64,000 nucleotides of DNA from Lineolata rhizophorae (taxonomy: Eukaryota > Ascomycota > Dothideomycetes > Lineolatales > Lineolataceae): assembly GCA_010093515.1 (NCBI GenBank), contig MU001670.1:1884319-1948318 (forward strand), in the 5' to 3' direction. The notes under the pieces are model-generated. The model made no database searches. It saw nothing but the letters and a program-made list of their open reading frames with translations, and was not told the DNA's origin. Positions 1 through 11,291 of the stretch are shown here, in pieces; position 1 is the first letter of the stretch; the number at the start of each line of letters is the position of its first letter. The position numbers and the translations under genes are program-made.

Positions 1-683
1 CGTACATGGCTTGTAGTTCCCGAGAACCAAATAGCTGTTTCGATCGTCCATTGCTACTGTCGAAGTTCTGCATGGCACCTGTACCTCGGTATTCATTGCA
101 AGTTGGCTCTTGGCGGCCCTCCCTCGCCTCGGCTCTTTATCTACTAATACTAGGTACATGAGTAGTAGGTCAACCATTAGTAACCACCTACCTGCCTGCC
201 TGCCTGCCTGCCTGCCTGCCCGCCTGCCCGCCCTTATCGACGTAGGCATCTGCTATGTATGTACTGCTCTTATCACCTACATTTAGCGGGGGTATATAGG
301 CGCGGAAGAAGTGGACGAAATGCCAACGTCTCGCCGAGAAGCGGCCAAGGCGCCGGTGATTGTGGCGCAGCGCTGGCCTAGCGGCTCGGCTACCAGATGC
401 CGCCCGCTCATTCGCATACCGAGTAAGAAGGCACGCGACACTTCCTCTGGCCCCCCTGGTACTCCGTACCCGTGTGCCTCGTCCCTGCTGGCACCGCAAG
501 TCTTCTTCCTACCAACCACGCGCTAATCCCGGCGGTGCGTCGCCGCGTGTAGCATCCTCTTGAACCCGATTTCCCGTCATACATACATATGTCCCTCCGC
601 ACTCAGCCACCTAAGCAACCCTCTCTTCTATTGCTGCTCCGACTCTTGTGCGCCACCTATGGTCGTCCTCCTTCATTGCCGCA
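1..683. other. intergenic, no gene seen
   Basis: No credible coding exon is visible before the signal-peptide start of the LicD-family gene. The stretch holds a tetranucleotide microsatellite and presumably the promoter and leader of the downstream gene. Short open frames here show no recognisable domain or splice closure. Confidence 0.6.
191..230. repeat. CCTG tetranucleotide microsatellite
   Basis: About ten tandem copies of a CCTG/CTGC unit are directly visible. The last copies are interrupted by C substitutions (CCCG). It lies in non-coding DNA. Confidence 0.9.
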
Positions 684-1855
684 ATGAGATGCCGCCACAG
701 TGCCCTCGCTCTCCTTCTCCTACAGCTGCTTGCGTTTGCGCTCGGCAGCCCAACACCAACCCGAGGTGACCGCCATCAGGCGGAGCGGCGTACACCGGAG
801 GAGGCGCCCGAGCAGAACGATGGGAAGTATTTCCGTAAGCTGCTCGACCTCGCCCCTTTTGAAGCGATTTGCGGTTTTCGGGCTCAAAGGCTGACCGAGG
901 CGCATCATGGAATGCAGACGAGCAGGGGTAAGAAGTCCTGCCTAAAAAATGCAGAGTCGACAAAGCAACTCGCGCTCACTGGCAGGCACGTTCTAGCGGT
1001 GGTGATGTCCTCAATCACTATGATCGCCGATTTTTCAAAGGGGTGGTGGTATACAGGGAGCGCAAACAAATACTCCACGATATGATCACCGCGTATGCCC
1101 AATTCTTCACCGAGAAGAGATTGCAAACATGGATCGCCCATGGGACCCTTTTAGGCTGGTGGTGGAATGCAAAGGTAATAATCGATCATCAACTCTCTTA
1201 GGCCACCGTTGTACGTCCGCTTGTGTCGACCTTAGTTAGCTAGTGCCAGAGAGTTATCTAACCAACATCGGTGCTCAGATCCTTCCATGGGACTGGGACA
1301 TCGACACCCAAGTTTCGGACGCTACACTTAAATATATGGGCGCTCATCTTAACCACACGACCTATGTCTACAATTCCGACGATAAACACACGCGGCGGCG
1401 ATACCTCCTAGATGTCAACCCATACTCGGTGGAGCGTGTAAGAGGCAATGGAAAGAACATAATCGATGCCCGTTGGATCGATGTTAGCAATGGTCTTTAC
1501 ATCGACATCACCGGGCTGAGCGACGTCGAACTAGAGCGCCCCGGGATCTTGAGCTGCAAGAACAATCATCACTATCGAGTCGACGAGCTGTATCCCTTGC
1601 GACTGAGCTCTTACGAAGGCGTACAAATGTTGGTTCCGTATGCGTACGAGAGCATACTAGCGGACGAATACACCGATAAAGCGTTGACCGAGACGCATTT
1701 CGAGGGGTCAGTCTTTCCAAGTACGGGCCGGCATGAGGTATGAGCTAATAAGATGAGATAGCCACAACTGGGACGCGGATATTAAGGAATGGATCCAGAA
1801 TCCAGAAGAGATACAAGACAGCGAGGAAGCTAAACTTCAAGCGGTATCGGACTAA
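684..1855 (+). CDS. LicD/Mnn4-family phosphotransferase-like protein
   Basis: LicD-domain proteins of fungi (Mnn4-like) take part in transfer of phosphodiester-linked groups to cell-wall glycans. This member would enter the secretory route: the first 20 or so residues (ALALLLLQLLAFALGS) form a signal peptide. Inferred exons are 684-834, 966-1174, 1279-1706 and 1762-1855, giving 293 aa. Conserved signatures lie across the junctions: HYDRRFFKGV, then WIAHGTLLGWWW, then LPWDWDIDTQVSDATL, then RYLLDVNPYSVERVRG and the ending EGHNWDADIKEW. The WDWDIDTQ block carries the acidic residues typical of the LicD fold. Introns 2 and 3 close the frame exactly. The acceptor of intron 1 (965/966) is the least certain. 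The ATG at 684 is chosen because it begins the hydrophobic leader. Exact substrate is unknown. Family assignment is firm, specific function is not. Confidence 0.85.
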
Positions 1856-2612
1856 CAACTGGCTGCTGCTCTCAAACGCAGATGTACCATCACTTTTTGC
1901 GACTAGCGTGGCAGCTTATTTAGGCGTTGTTTTAATTAGCTAAGGGAGGGTTACACTTTCAACTTTGAAATATCAGCGTGGAGAGTTCGTAGCCTCCTGC
2001 TACTTGGAGAAGCCAGTTGCAATATGCTACTAGTATGTTGTGCTGTATGTATGTAGGTCATGCGTATGAAGATACTGAAGATAACCTTTTTCATGAGGGT
2101 GCCCTCTTGCTTCATGATGCTCTATAGCCTTGCCTTTGGGAACCGGAAACCTGGAACAAACCCAAAATATTATCTAGCCATGTGCAGCACATCATGATGG
2201 CGCGGGAGAATTTATACCGAAGTCCTTCTACCGTAATACGGTATTCGCTGGCTACTGGTAGTAGAGTAGCTCGCTAGGGCGCGGCGGGTTCCCGTCCATG
2301 CAGCGCCGGCCGGCTACCTACTTCGTACTTCTTAGTCAGTCCTTCGTGGAGGACCTAGAAGCGCTCCGAATCACGACGAAACTACCTAGACTTTTGTAAG
2401 CCGGATTATTGAGCTTCCAACGCGCCACGTCGTGTCGTCTTTCCTATCATGCACAATTTCATAAGCTTTATCTTCCATATGCTACACCTCGTCGATACGT
2501 CTCCCAGCTAGCTACCCTACTCTACGAATATCTGCTTCTTTTACCTTCCAGCATCGCCACCAGTTCTGTACATTGCGCCGGTCCTCCCAGCACTGTCTGG
2601 AAACGTTTAAAC
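1856..2612. other. intergenic between LicD-type and WLM genes
   Basis: Contains the 3' end of the LicD-type gene and the promoter of the WLM gene. An open frame continues upstream of 2613 but only from a TTG codon, so it is treated as leader. No other feature seen. Confidence 0.6.
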
Positions 2613-3713
2613 ATGCAGTCTACACCGGAGAAAGCTCTTGAAATATCGGGCCAGGATAAACATGGTAGTGATAGCATGCCATCGGATATTAAGCGCACGA
2701 CTAGCGACGACCTTGCCTTGACAATCATCTACCACGGAGCTCCAGTGACGCTGAGCTTACCTGCGAACGCCACTATCACCGATCTGTCCGATGCGGTATT
2801 TTCACGGCTCTCCGTTCCTCAATCAACCCAAAAATTCCTCGTTTCTCCCAAGCCGGGGCTGCTACGACCCCCTTTCAAGGACGGGTCTCTTCCAATATCT
2901 TCCCTCCTCTCTGCTAAGAAGATTACCCTGCTGGGTTCTACGACTTCGGAAATTTCTTCGCTGTCCGACTCCATAAGCAAAGCCGCACGACCGCGACAGC
3001 CCGGACCCACCAAGCCCGCCCAGCCCGCTCCCACCCGCAACTGGCGGCGCGCATCCGAGGAAGCGCAGTATACATTTCACACCCTCCGACCACTTCTGCA
3101 CCTTCCGAACCCTGAACGCTCGCTCCGATTCCTCGAGCGTCTCCGCGATGATCCCGGCGTACGAGCTGCTATGCGCAGGCACAAGTTCAGCGTAGGGCTG
3201 CTGACAGAGATGAATCCTGCAGAGCACACAACGCAGGAGTCCCGCACGCTCGGGTTGAATCGAAATCGCGGAGAGGTTATTGAGCTACGGTTGCGGACGG
3301 ACGCGTACGACGGTTACAGGGACTATCGAGTGATCAGGCTAACGCTCTGCCATGAGCTAGCACACAACGTTTGGGGCGAGCACGACCGGAACTTCTGGGA
3401 TTTGTGTAAACGGCTAGAGAAGGAAGTGGCAAGGGATGATTGGCGATCAGGTGGTCACGCCGTCGGCGACGAGGAGTTTTACAATCCAAACGATGAAATC
3501 GGGGACCACGTAGACGGTGGTGGCTGGACCGGGGGCGAGTTTGTGTTGGGGCGGGCGGAGGGCTCTACTGGAAATACTGGAATAGAGCTGTCAAGACGCG
3601 ATATCCTCGCACGTGCGGCTGAAGAAAGGGCCCGCAAAGCAAAGGACGTGAACAGCCACATGGACAGGGAGACTCGGTCAACTTCCGACGACGGGAATGA
3701 TGCGAGATCATAA
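2613..3713 (+). CDS. Ubiquitin-like plus WLM-domain metalloprotease (Wss1-like)
   Basis: WLM proteins are zinc-dependent proteases related to Wss1/Spartan, implicated in clearing DNA-protein crosslinks and SUMO/ubiquitin-linked substrates in the nucleus. This intronless 366-aa protein has an N-terminal ubiquitin-like domain (about residues 33-110, DLALTIIYHGAPVTLSL onward) and a WLM domain (about 150-290). The metal site is explicit: HELAH at 247-251 with a third histidine at 257 (WGEHD). The preceding block LGLNRNRGEVIELRLR is characteristic of WLM domains. The C-terminus is polar and charged. The ATG at 2613 was chosen over the upstream in-frame extension, which lacks any ATG. The UBL-WLM arrangement matches the fungal ubiquitin/metalloprotease fusion type rather than yeast Wss1, which lacks the N-terminal UBL. 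Family call is strong, substrate is inferred. Confidence 0.9.
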   Translation: MQSTPEKALEISGQDKHGSDSMPSDIKRTTSDDLALTIIYHGAPVTLSLPANATITDLSDAVFSRLSVPQSTQKFLVSPKPGLLRPPFKDGSLPISSLLSAKKITLLGSTTSEISSLSDSISKAARPRQPGPTKPAQPAPTRNWRRASEEAQYTFHTLRPLLHLPNPERSLRFLERLRDDPGVRAAMRRHKFSVGLLTEMNPAEHTTQESRTLGLNRNRGEVIELRLRTDAYDGYRDYRVIRLTLCHELAHNVWGEHDRNFWDLCKRLEKEVARDDWRSGGHAVGDEEFYNPNDEIGDHVDGGGWTGGEFVLGRAEGSTGNTGIELSRRDILARAAEERARKAKDVNSHMDRETRSTSDDGNDARS

Positions 3714-4325
3714 GAAGTAGGATCTTCCTGAATTCTTATATCGAGGGGCAAGGCTACATGTCTTACGGAAGCGCTAGATCTTAACGGAACTCAATAATAC
3801 TTCGTCCCAGTGCTCGCGCCTCGTTCACTGCTCAAAGGACGCAGTTGCAGCTAAGTCAGCTGCTGCTTTCAGGTTCAAACACTAGCGCTGTCAAATGAGG
3901 CGGTCCCATCTAGCGGAATAACCTACAATTCTTCCATCGGTCCGAATTGTCCACCATCGGTTGTTTCACTTTGCGTCTTCGGCAAGGTATCGATGCATAA
4001 TCTTTCAACAAGCAAAACTAAAAGTTGGTTTAGATGTGAAATTAGTACCTCGAAATCCATTTTAGCGTATTAGTATGTAACATTCATTGACTGTCCCTCG
4101 CCAGTCTCGATTTGAGAGACTGATAACGACAGGTCCAACAAAAGTTCATTTCGACTAGTTCAAATACGTGCTTAAATACGTGCTTGAGCTGTTGGTATAG
4201 ACAGCATTCCAAATTCAGACTCTCAAAAGCATGCCAGGCAAAATTTCGAGAAGGATCGCTAATATCGCCGACTCAAGAGGACCAGTAGAAGCTCTACTGC
4301 AGCAAAGCCTCCTCGACCCTAGAAC
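3714..4325. other. convergent 3' intergenic region
   Basis: Lies between the stop of the WLM gene (+) and the stop of the MARVEL gene (-). Nothing beyond presumptive 3' UTRs is seen. Confidence 0.6.
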
Positions 4326-4989
4326 TTATGTGCCGGAATGTGGCGAGACTCTCATTTCGGGACTTGGTCCTTTCTCACCACCAGACTTCCGGGTGCGCCA
4401 TACATGCACAATCGCCATGATGGACGTTGCGGCGAAGACAAGCCTAAATGACAGCGCCATAGATCAGCCACCGGGATCGTCAAAGGGCTTTGCCACCCTT
4501 CCTTAAAATACAACTCCATCCACAGACGGAAATAAAACTCGACTTATTCGAAGCTACCAACTCACCATTCAAATGCAGCGAATACGATCCCAGCTTTGGC
4601 AGCAGAGCATACGCTGCCGAAGCAGTCGCGATCGGTGAGGAAGACAGCGATGGCGATGAACCCGGCGAACCAGAAGAGCATTGTAAGGCATTCAACACCA
4701 AGAATTGCGAACTTATGAGCGGCGACGGGGAAACGCCATGGCGCGACGACGAGATATGCCAAGGCGAGGATCGTCCAGACGCTGCTGAAGATGAGGAAGT
4801 TCACTTCAGTGGGCGATATGCTACGCCATTGGAAGTTCCACCAGTCGGAAACTGACGAGAAACAAATTAGCACCAGGGAAGAGTTGCAGGATTGGTGCTA
4901 GCCGACATACCGAATGCGGAGAGTCCAAGAATGACGACGGCAAAGACAGCTTGCGCTATGCGCAACGGCAGGATGAAGTTGAAGGCCAT
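4326..4989 (-). CDS. MARVEL-domain four-pass membrane protein
   Basis: Fungal MARVEL (membrane-associating) proteins are small tetraspanning proteins of the plasma membrane, eisosome or vesicles. Inferred exons on the minus strand are 4989-4911, 4851-4566 and 4443-4326, giving 160 aa with exact frame closure. Four hydrophobic segments are visible: FILPLRIAQAVFAVVILGL, then NFLIFSSVWTILALAYLVV, then ILGVECLTMLFWFAGFIAI, then a fourth that is split by intron 2 (AAFEW joined to LVFAATSIMAIVHVW). The conserved MARVEL cue WNFxWRSISPTEVNFLIFxSVW and the CG/CS-x-AAKA motif before the last helix support the call. The short basic and polar tail (RTRKSGGEK) is cytosolic by the usual topology. No specific role can be assigned. 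Confidence 0.88.
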
Positions 4990-6144
4990 GGTAATTATCC
5001 AACTTGATCAACAAGGAGGCGCCAACGGGTGAGACCGACAACCTTGCGAAGGGAAGACGGGCGCAGAACCAGCTGCTTGTGCTTGGCGTGACTCGAGATA
5101 TGGAAGAGAAGGAGGATCGGGAATGCGGGTATGTCAAGGGCACAAAGGCGCGCGGAGCGGAAGCATCGCGAATCCGGGCAAAGAGGACGAGCGCGTCTTG
5201 GGTTCTTTCATTCATATGGCGCCGGCGCATGACGAAGCTAAATACCCGTAGCAGGTTTCAGGGCCGGTGCAGGGGCCAACGCAAACCCCAGAACCCTGCC
5301 TCGACTCTCTTGCGGGCGCCGATCGACGACAGAGGGCGGGGCACGCAACCCCCTCGCGCCACGTTCGGGTTTCAACTACAGTTGTAGGTAAGCGGCGGGC
5401 CGTGGCAATCGCAAGCCGTTGCAGTGTACGTAGTACATACTACGTAGTACGTAGTACGCGGCTAGCACGTAGTTGCCCTAGATTGTCATGCGGTAGTGTG
5501 GCTGGGTTTTGGAAAGGGGGGGGGGGGGGGGGGCCGCCAGATAGGACCCTGCGGCCGCTGACGAAAGCCAATGAGATTTGCCGGGCGGAATTTTTCCGTC
5601 CAGCGGTACGTAATCGCCGCATCGTTGTCACGTGCTTTGGGGCGATCGGTGCGGCCCTGCCCGACACTGCGCACCTGATGTCGCGCGCGACAGGACGCGT
5701 CCGGCTTCAACTCCGGACGCGTGACCCCTCCACCCCCCAAGCCAGACGAGCTCAAATCATATTTCGCCTACGCTTAAGCACTACTCGTGCCTGTATCTTT
5801 TTTCTTTTCTCTACCAAACCACCGACGGTCAACGTTACAATTTTCTTAGCAATCCCCCGGCACTCTTCGAGCCTCACCACCTCAACACAATGGCTTTGTG
5901 CGGTTCTCTCTAGCCATGGCTCCAGCTACCGCTCAATCAGCCTGTCGCGCCTCTCTCGAGCTCGAGCTCAAGATTTCATACGACTTTGTGTTCTACAAAC
6001 ACGAACTAATTAGGGTATATCAAGTCAGGCGGAAAAAGGTTCGATCGAGAGCGCAATCACGCCATGAACGAGTGCTCGCGTCGGTACTGAAAATCCGAAC
6101 TTCCAGGCCCTCCGGGCCTATGGAGAAGGCCAAAGCCTTCCCTT
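4990..6144. other. promoter-rich intergenic region
   Basis: Upstream of the MARVEL gene. It holds a run of 18 G, a cluster of short TAC/GTA palindromes (about 5428-5470), and at about 5790-5890 a CT-rich stretch ending in CACAATGG that looks like a fungal gene leader. The frame after that ATG stops after seven codons, so no gene is called. It may be the 5' remnant of a lost gene. Confidence 0.45.
5516..5533. repeat. 18-base poly-G run
   Basis: An uninterrupted run of 18 G is directly visible in non-coding DNA. The length in the assembly may be imprecise. Confidence 0.85.
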
Positions 6145-6597
6145 TTATGTAAGCCACACTTCCATTTTGTCCAGACCGAGCAGGGTTAACTTCAAGTCAG
6201 GGATCTCCCAGCCGAACTTCGTAACGTGGTATATTCCCTTGCTCTTACCGATCCGGCTAGAGTGTGTCTCGAAGGGACCTAGACCTACCGACGCACAGTG
6301 CAACGTTGTCCCGTCCGCGGAAACGAGAACGGTGGCATCTAGCGCCTTCCAGAAGAGCTGAGCGATTAGCGTAATTCTAAAGTCAGCTTCGCGCCCAATC
6401 TTCTTCTCACGTCGAAAGCAACTTACGCCGAAGCTGCGTGCGTTCTCTACGGCCGACACATGAATTTCAAGAACACTTACGCCCTACACACTTTTCTGGC
6501 TCATATCGGTCTCCAACACTGTTCTATGTTGAAGGAGATCAGCCTCTACTGCTGGTGCACTTAATAGCTCGCCCACTGCGATCAACTTCCCAGCCAT
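6145..6597 (-). CDS. hypothetical two-exon protein
   Basis: Not recognised. A minus-strand model with exons 6597-6488 and 6433-6145 gives 132 aa. The 54-nt intron begins GTAGGG and ends CGCAG, and the frame closes across it. The start context is CCATGGCTGG on the coding strand side. The product has no signal peptide or membrane segment, and its second half (GKSKGIYHVTKFGWEIPDLKL) looks protein-like but matches no family I know. It borders the AT-rich repeat island, so it could be a decayed gene. Existence is uncertain. Confidence 0.25.
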
Positions 6598-7190
6598 GAC
6601 TTTACTCTCCTTAACTACAAACCTAGAGCGGCTTCGCTTGCCCGAGAATATTCTTGCTCCTTGCAACTCTCTCCTTACAAACGGAACCTAAGGAGCTGGC
6701 CGAAAGGTTAGCACAGAGAATTCATCGCGATTGCTTTCCTTGGCTTGAGGCCGTGGGACAAACGAGAGGCAAAAAGTATGCCACGTTCAACGTGCTTGAA
6801 ATCCATCGTAGCAGTTTTCAGTGCGTCTCCGGAAAGATGGTCACCATTGAGGCGGCAAAGGCACTCATTTACCTCGAATTGAAAAGGCTACTGCATGCAT
6901 GAACTCGGCGATTTCTTTAAGAAATGTTAATACTCCATTGAATAACAGGCTTTGCACAATACCAAATAGTCAAACTTTCAACAGGCAGGTCCATGTCGGA
7001 CGCCTATCGGTTAGCATAATCGGAGTTAGTATTGGCACCCCTGATCACTATGTAACCTTTCACTGTGTAACATTTAGATAGCTAGGCACTTCCTCCCAAT
7101 GTAGAGCTTTTCCAACGTGCGGTGATCCTATTCGCTCTACTTCACAGCACGCAGCCTCCCTTTGTTCGATGGTTAATTCTGCAACAATAG
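6598..7190. other. intergenic edge of repeat island
   Basis: A plus-strand open frame of about 82 codons (6654-6902) begins only at TTG and has no recognisable domain, so it is not called. Base composition becomes AT-rich towards the right as the repeat island begins. Confidence 0.4.
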
Positions 7191-7490
7191 GGTAGGGTTG
7201 ATCCCATTAGGGTTTAGGTCGAGTCCCCCTTTAGGTTTAGCGTAACCATATTGGGGTATGGTGGGGTAGGATTTTAGGATTATATAATAGAGGTAAGCCT
7301 CCTCTAAACATGGCTGTACTAGTGTCAAATGTACTACTAAAAAAGTTGGTAGTAGTAACGCTGATACCTAATTGAACCCCAATACTAAAACCTAACAAAA
7401 ATTTCGCCCTAATAGAGATCTAAAACCCGACCCAATAAACCCAACCCTACCATATTATGTACCGTAGTCTCATTAGTCATCAAAATTACT

Positions 7491-7798
7491 GCTATAGGAG
7501 AGTAAGGCGCCACCACGCCTAAAACCTCTTTTTAGTAACCGCACGTGACTTCATTGCCCCTTTTTATGTATGTTAGTCTCCCCCCCCCTCTCTCTCTCTT
7601 AAAACACAGAAACACACACTTCACTTTCTATTCAAGTTCTCTTGCCTGCACACAAGCTCTCTTTGCTCTTTTCCTTCTTGTTCTCCTTTGTTTTCCTCAA
7701 ACGCTAGTTCGCATACAGTGGTTGCTTTACAACCTAGAGACGTGGCTACCCCTTTGTTCTTCCGTGCTACTTTCAGGTAAAGTGCTCTACCCTGCTAC
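7491..7798 (+). mobile_element. MITE-like element, GTAG-end family, copy 1
   Basis: One of at least four copies of a ~310-365-bp non-coding element. Shared landmarks in order are a GGCGCC box near the left end, CACGTGACTTC followed by a TTTTTATGTATGTT block, a CT-rich middle, a TTCTT..GTGCTA..AGGTAAAGTGC block, and a right end CTCTACCCTGCTAC. The left terminus is degenerate in this copy. Confidence 0.65.
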
Positions 7799-7818
7799 TG
7801 TAGCAGGGTAGAGCACTT
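7780..7818. repeat. perfect 39-bp palindrome
   Basis: Two 19-base arms (7780-7798 and 7800-7818) are exact reverse complements around a single T at 7799. The arms are the right ends of two oppositely oriented copies of the same element meeting head to head. Confidence 0.95.
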
Positions 7819-8164
7819 CACCTAGGACCAACACCTAAAGAACAGGAGAGGAGGGCCACGTCGTCACTGCTTTACGGCATCATGCATTCATATATAGAGG
7901 GGCACTGCTGCTTCCTAACTAACTTTTGGCAATGAGAGAGAGGGGAAGATAGGGAAAAGGGGCAAAGAAAGCTTTTGTGATGTATGTATGATTGGCAAAG
8001 GGCAACTTGACTTGTGTGTGTTTTTTTTTTTTTTTGAATGAGTGAATGAGTGAGTGTTGAAGGAGAAAACCCAACCTACTTAAAAGGGAAAGAAATCACG
8101 TGAAAGAAAGAGGAAGCAACTTCCAAAAAGGGGTATTAGGGTCGGCGCCGCCCTACTCTACTGC
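7800..8164 (-). mobile_element. MITE-like element, GTAG-end family, copy 2 (inverted)
   Basis: Reverse-oriented copy of the element at 7491-7798. Its complement carries the same landmarks: AGGTGAAGTGC at the terminus, the TGAAGCAGTG-like block, AAAGCTTT, CACGTGATTTC, and a GGCGGCGCCGACCC box near the outer end. With copy 1 it makes a ~670-bp inverted repeat. Confidence 0.65.
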
Positions 8165-8914
8165 ACTACACTACCAACTCCTTTGGTAGTATATATAGTA
8201 GTAGTATTGCCATATTTAGTTTTTTTTTAAAAAAAAAGGGGGGTCTAGCTCTATTTTGTAATCCCAGAATTCCACCCTACCGGGCTTTCAAGAATTCTCC
8301 TACCCTACCCTTCCAATAGGGACCCGACCTAAACCCTAATACTACCGTGTACTGTAGTGGGTCTAACAACTACCAAGGTCACGTGTAAGAACCAAGGAGC
8401 TCGGCCTTTTTAGCTAGGCGAGCTAAGCCCCCTGGAATACCTTAGGCCTCAACCATCAACAAATACACGAAATTGTATGTGCCTTCTATAATAAATCTTG
8501 TACCTCTAATCTTTCGAGCTTTCTCTTATTTTGCTACAATAGTATAGGGTGAACTAAATTAGCTATATTGGCCAGACTGCTCCGAACAGTATATGTACAA
8601 CTTCGCAATAGGTTCGAACCCAATCTGCTGCCGCATTCTATAGTTTCAACCGCCCGCGGCGGGAAGAAGGGAAAAAAGGAATAGAGCGGAAGAAGGCCGT
8701 CTACTCTTGTAGAAGGGTGTATAAGTAATAGAGAAGCTGCTCGATATCGGTGCTCGTTCGCGGATCTTATTAGTATCGTAAGGTAAAAACTCTATAGAGC
8801 CCTAGGACTTAGCTTAGCTATTACTCGTGCGCGTCGAAAAAAAGCGGACTCGGCAGATAGAAGCGCGAAGTTCCTCCTAAGGACCTTTGCTAAGTTACCT
8901 TATTAGCTACCGGT

Positions 8915-9075
8915 AGCGTTGGTAGTAGAAGAGGCCGGTCTAACGTAGTATTTGGATAGTGTGTGTGTTGGTGTTGAGTGAATGAAAAATGTTGTGTGTA
9001 GGGCGGCGTGGGGGAGAAAAACCTAACATACTTAAAAGGAAAGAAGTCACGTGCAACTGGGGAAAGAAACTACCA
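8915..9075 (-). mobile_element. partial MITE-like element, GTAG-end family
   Basis: On the complement, the block TTGCACGTGACTTCTTTCC followed by a TATGTTAGGTTTTT block matches the left third of the family. The TGCTCTACCC right end is absent, so this is a truncated or interrupted copy. Confidence 0.45.
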
Positions 9076-9382
9076 AAAAGTGGTGTTAGCACTTTTGACG
9101 TGCATCTCTGTAGTATATTACAAATTAACGCTCCAACATGTAAAGCAAAATTCATAGTAGAGCGTAGTACACTAGCGTAGCGTCAGCTTAGCCGTAATTA
9201 AGATACTGTGGGGCCGGCGTAGAGTCGGCGTAGGCGTAGTGGAGCTTTAATAGGCTCGCGTAGACTCCGTATAGCGAATCAAGGTACAGAGAGGTAGTGA
9301 TATTATTTGTGTGTAGAACTGCTATTATTTGTACGCGAATATGTCTAAATCCTAATTCTCTTAAAGGTTTAGTAGCTCTATT

Positions 9383-9717
9383 GTAGTGGAGTAAAGCGGC
9401 GCCACCCCCAACACCCTTCTTTTTATCTGCACGTGACTTCATTGCCCTTTTTATGTATGTTGGGTTTTTCTTCTCTTTTCCTTCTTTTATACTCAACATT
9501 CATGCTTCACTTTTTAACTCAAGTTGCCCTTGCCCACACATACACAACTAAAGCTTTTCCTTATTTCTTTCCCTCTATTTCTCTTTATTCAAAAGTTAGT
9601 CAGTATACAACAGTTGTTTCTCCGATCTAGAAGACACGATACCGTGAAGCAGCGAAGGCATGACTCCTCCTTGGTTCTTTCGGTGCTATTCCTAGGTAAA
9701 GTGCTCTACCCTGCTAC
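9383..9717 (+). mobile_element. MITE-like element, GTAG-end family, copy 3
   Basis: A 335-bp copy with ends GTAGTGGAGTAAAGC and, on the complement of the right end, GTAGCAGGGTAGAGC (11 of 15 matching), which I read as degenerate terminal inverted repeats. All internal landmarks of copies 1 and 2 are present in order. There is no coding capacity, so it is non-autonomous. Confidence 0.7.
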
Positions 9718-11291
9718 ACTATTTCACCTTTATTTGGTTTTATTATATGTTTTAGAAGGGGTTCAACTCCATTGGTATTAGTGTCCTAAAACTTCCTACT
9801 CTATTAAAACCCTACCCCATTAGGGTTGACCTTAAAGTTCCTCCTACCCCGTACGCCGATAGAATTACGCTAAACATAAATAGAAAACACGATCGAAACC
9901 CTAATAGGGTTACCCCCAACCTATCATAGACTATAGGCTGTAGGTTCTGCAACGTATACGTTGTCTACTAGACGCCTATAAGATACTCCTACTTTATTAT
10001 CTAATAGTCAGAATTATGGGGTTGAATTTGGAACTCTAAAACCCCAACCTTTACGGATTTTTGGTTGGGCTTTTTTATCTAGGCAACTACTAGACTCTTC
10101 TGAAAACCCCGCCCCAAGAACCTATGGTGTTGACCCCACCGTATTGTGGACCATAGCTAGAATCGCGGATTTCCCGATTTACGGTAGAATACACATATAC
10201 TTACCTATGGTCCACAGTGGGGTAGGATCTACTCCGTATAATTGATCTAATTAGTCAAACACTTTACGTAAGCTTCTATAATACATTACATGCGTAAATA
10301 TCGCCAATTCCACGCTAAGCAGTGATGCTTACACTAAGCTAAATTATATAATACATACGTGATTATATATTCTTTACACAGACATTTTCAACTTTCTCCT
10401 TCTTACAACTCTATACCACACTATGCGATAGCAGCGATGAGAGGATATAATCAATGCTCAATGCGGGTATATAAAATGGGAATATACGAAAGTTTCGCTT
10501 GGCGTATCTAGATTTGGTTTAGCGTGAGCACTTCCGCTTAGCGGGATATTAACAATATTTTCGCACGTACAATATAAGCGAATGAAAATACCATTATATA
10601 CTCTCACTTCTACACGCTACAGCAGCTTTACGCTGGATTTAAGCCTCCTCTCGGGTAAATAAGCTCCGATCACAATTCGATATAATTTCCTCTCGTCTCT
10701 CGCGTTATTTTCGACGGAAATGCATACCCGTCGTACGACTGTAAGTCACAACCGTAGTTTTCGCACCTTGGCACTATAAAAACCCTGTAATAAACCAGTA
10801 GTAGCAGCCTACGCCCGTGCCTTCCGCCGCCGATAGTAAGTATAGAAAATCATCCTAGCCCTAGTTAGGCCGATAGTACCGTCCTAACTCCCTTGCGGGT
10901 ATATCCGACACCGCTTTCGGACGTACCGGAGCAGCAGATTGAGGCTATACGGGCTCCGCTACAGGTTTATGCAGAATCCCAGGGAGACGGCTAAGATCCG
11001 CGTGGCCAAAATACTTGTTAATAGATCCGCTGTACTACCGTTGCCGGACTAACCTTGCTCAATGGATGCGTACGAACGGACATTCAGAGAAACTGGGCTT
11101 AGTTGTTCAAAATGGCCTAGAACCGAGGAGGTGGTTGGCGTATAGAGCTAAAAACACGGGAGGAACCCCTTAAAGAGAGCTGCAAATACATGTAATGCAT
11201 AGCTGTATAGGACAGCCGTCGGAAGCTTCAATAAGCGGCTGATAGGGCGTCTCGGACTGAGATTCAATTAATCTTCAAAAAAAAAAAAAAA

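Noticed and set aside
2409-2612. N-terminal extension of the WLM protein
   Set aside because: The frame opens with TTG and has no ATG before 2613. Treated as 5' leader.
5889-6152. Gene starting at the CACAATGG context near 5889 or the ATG at 5916
   Set aside because: The first ATG frame stops after seven codons and the second encodes a short peptide without domain or convincing intron. Kept only as a possible relic.
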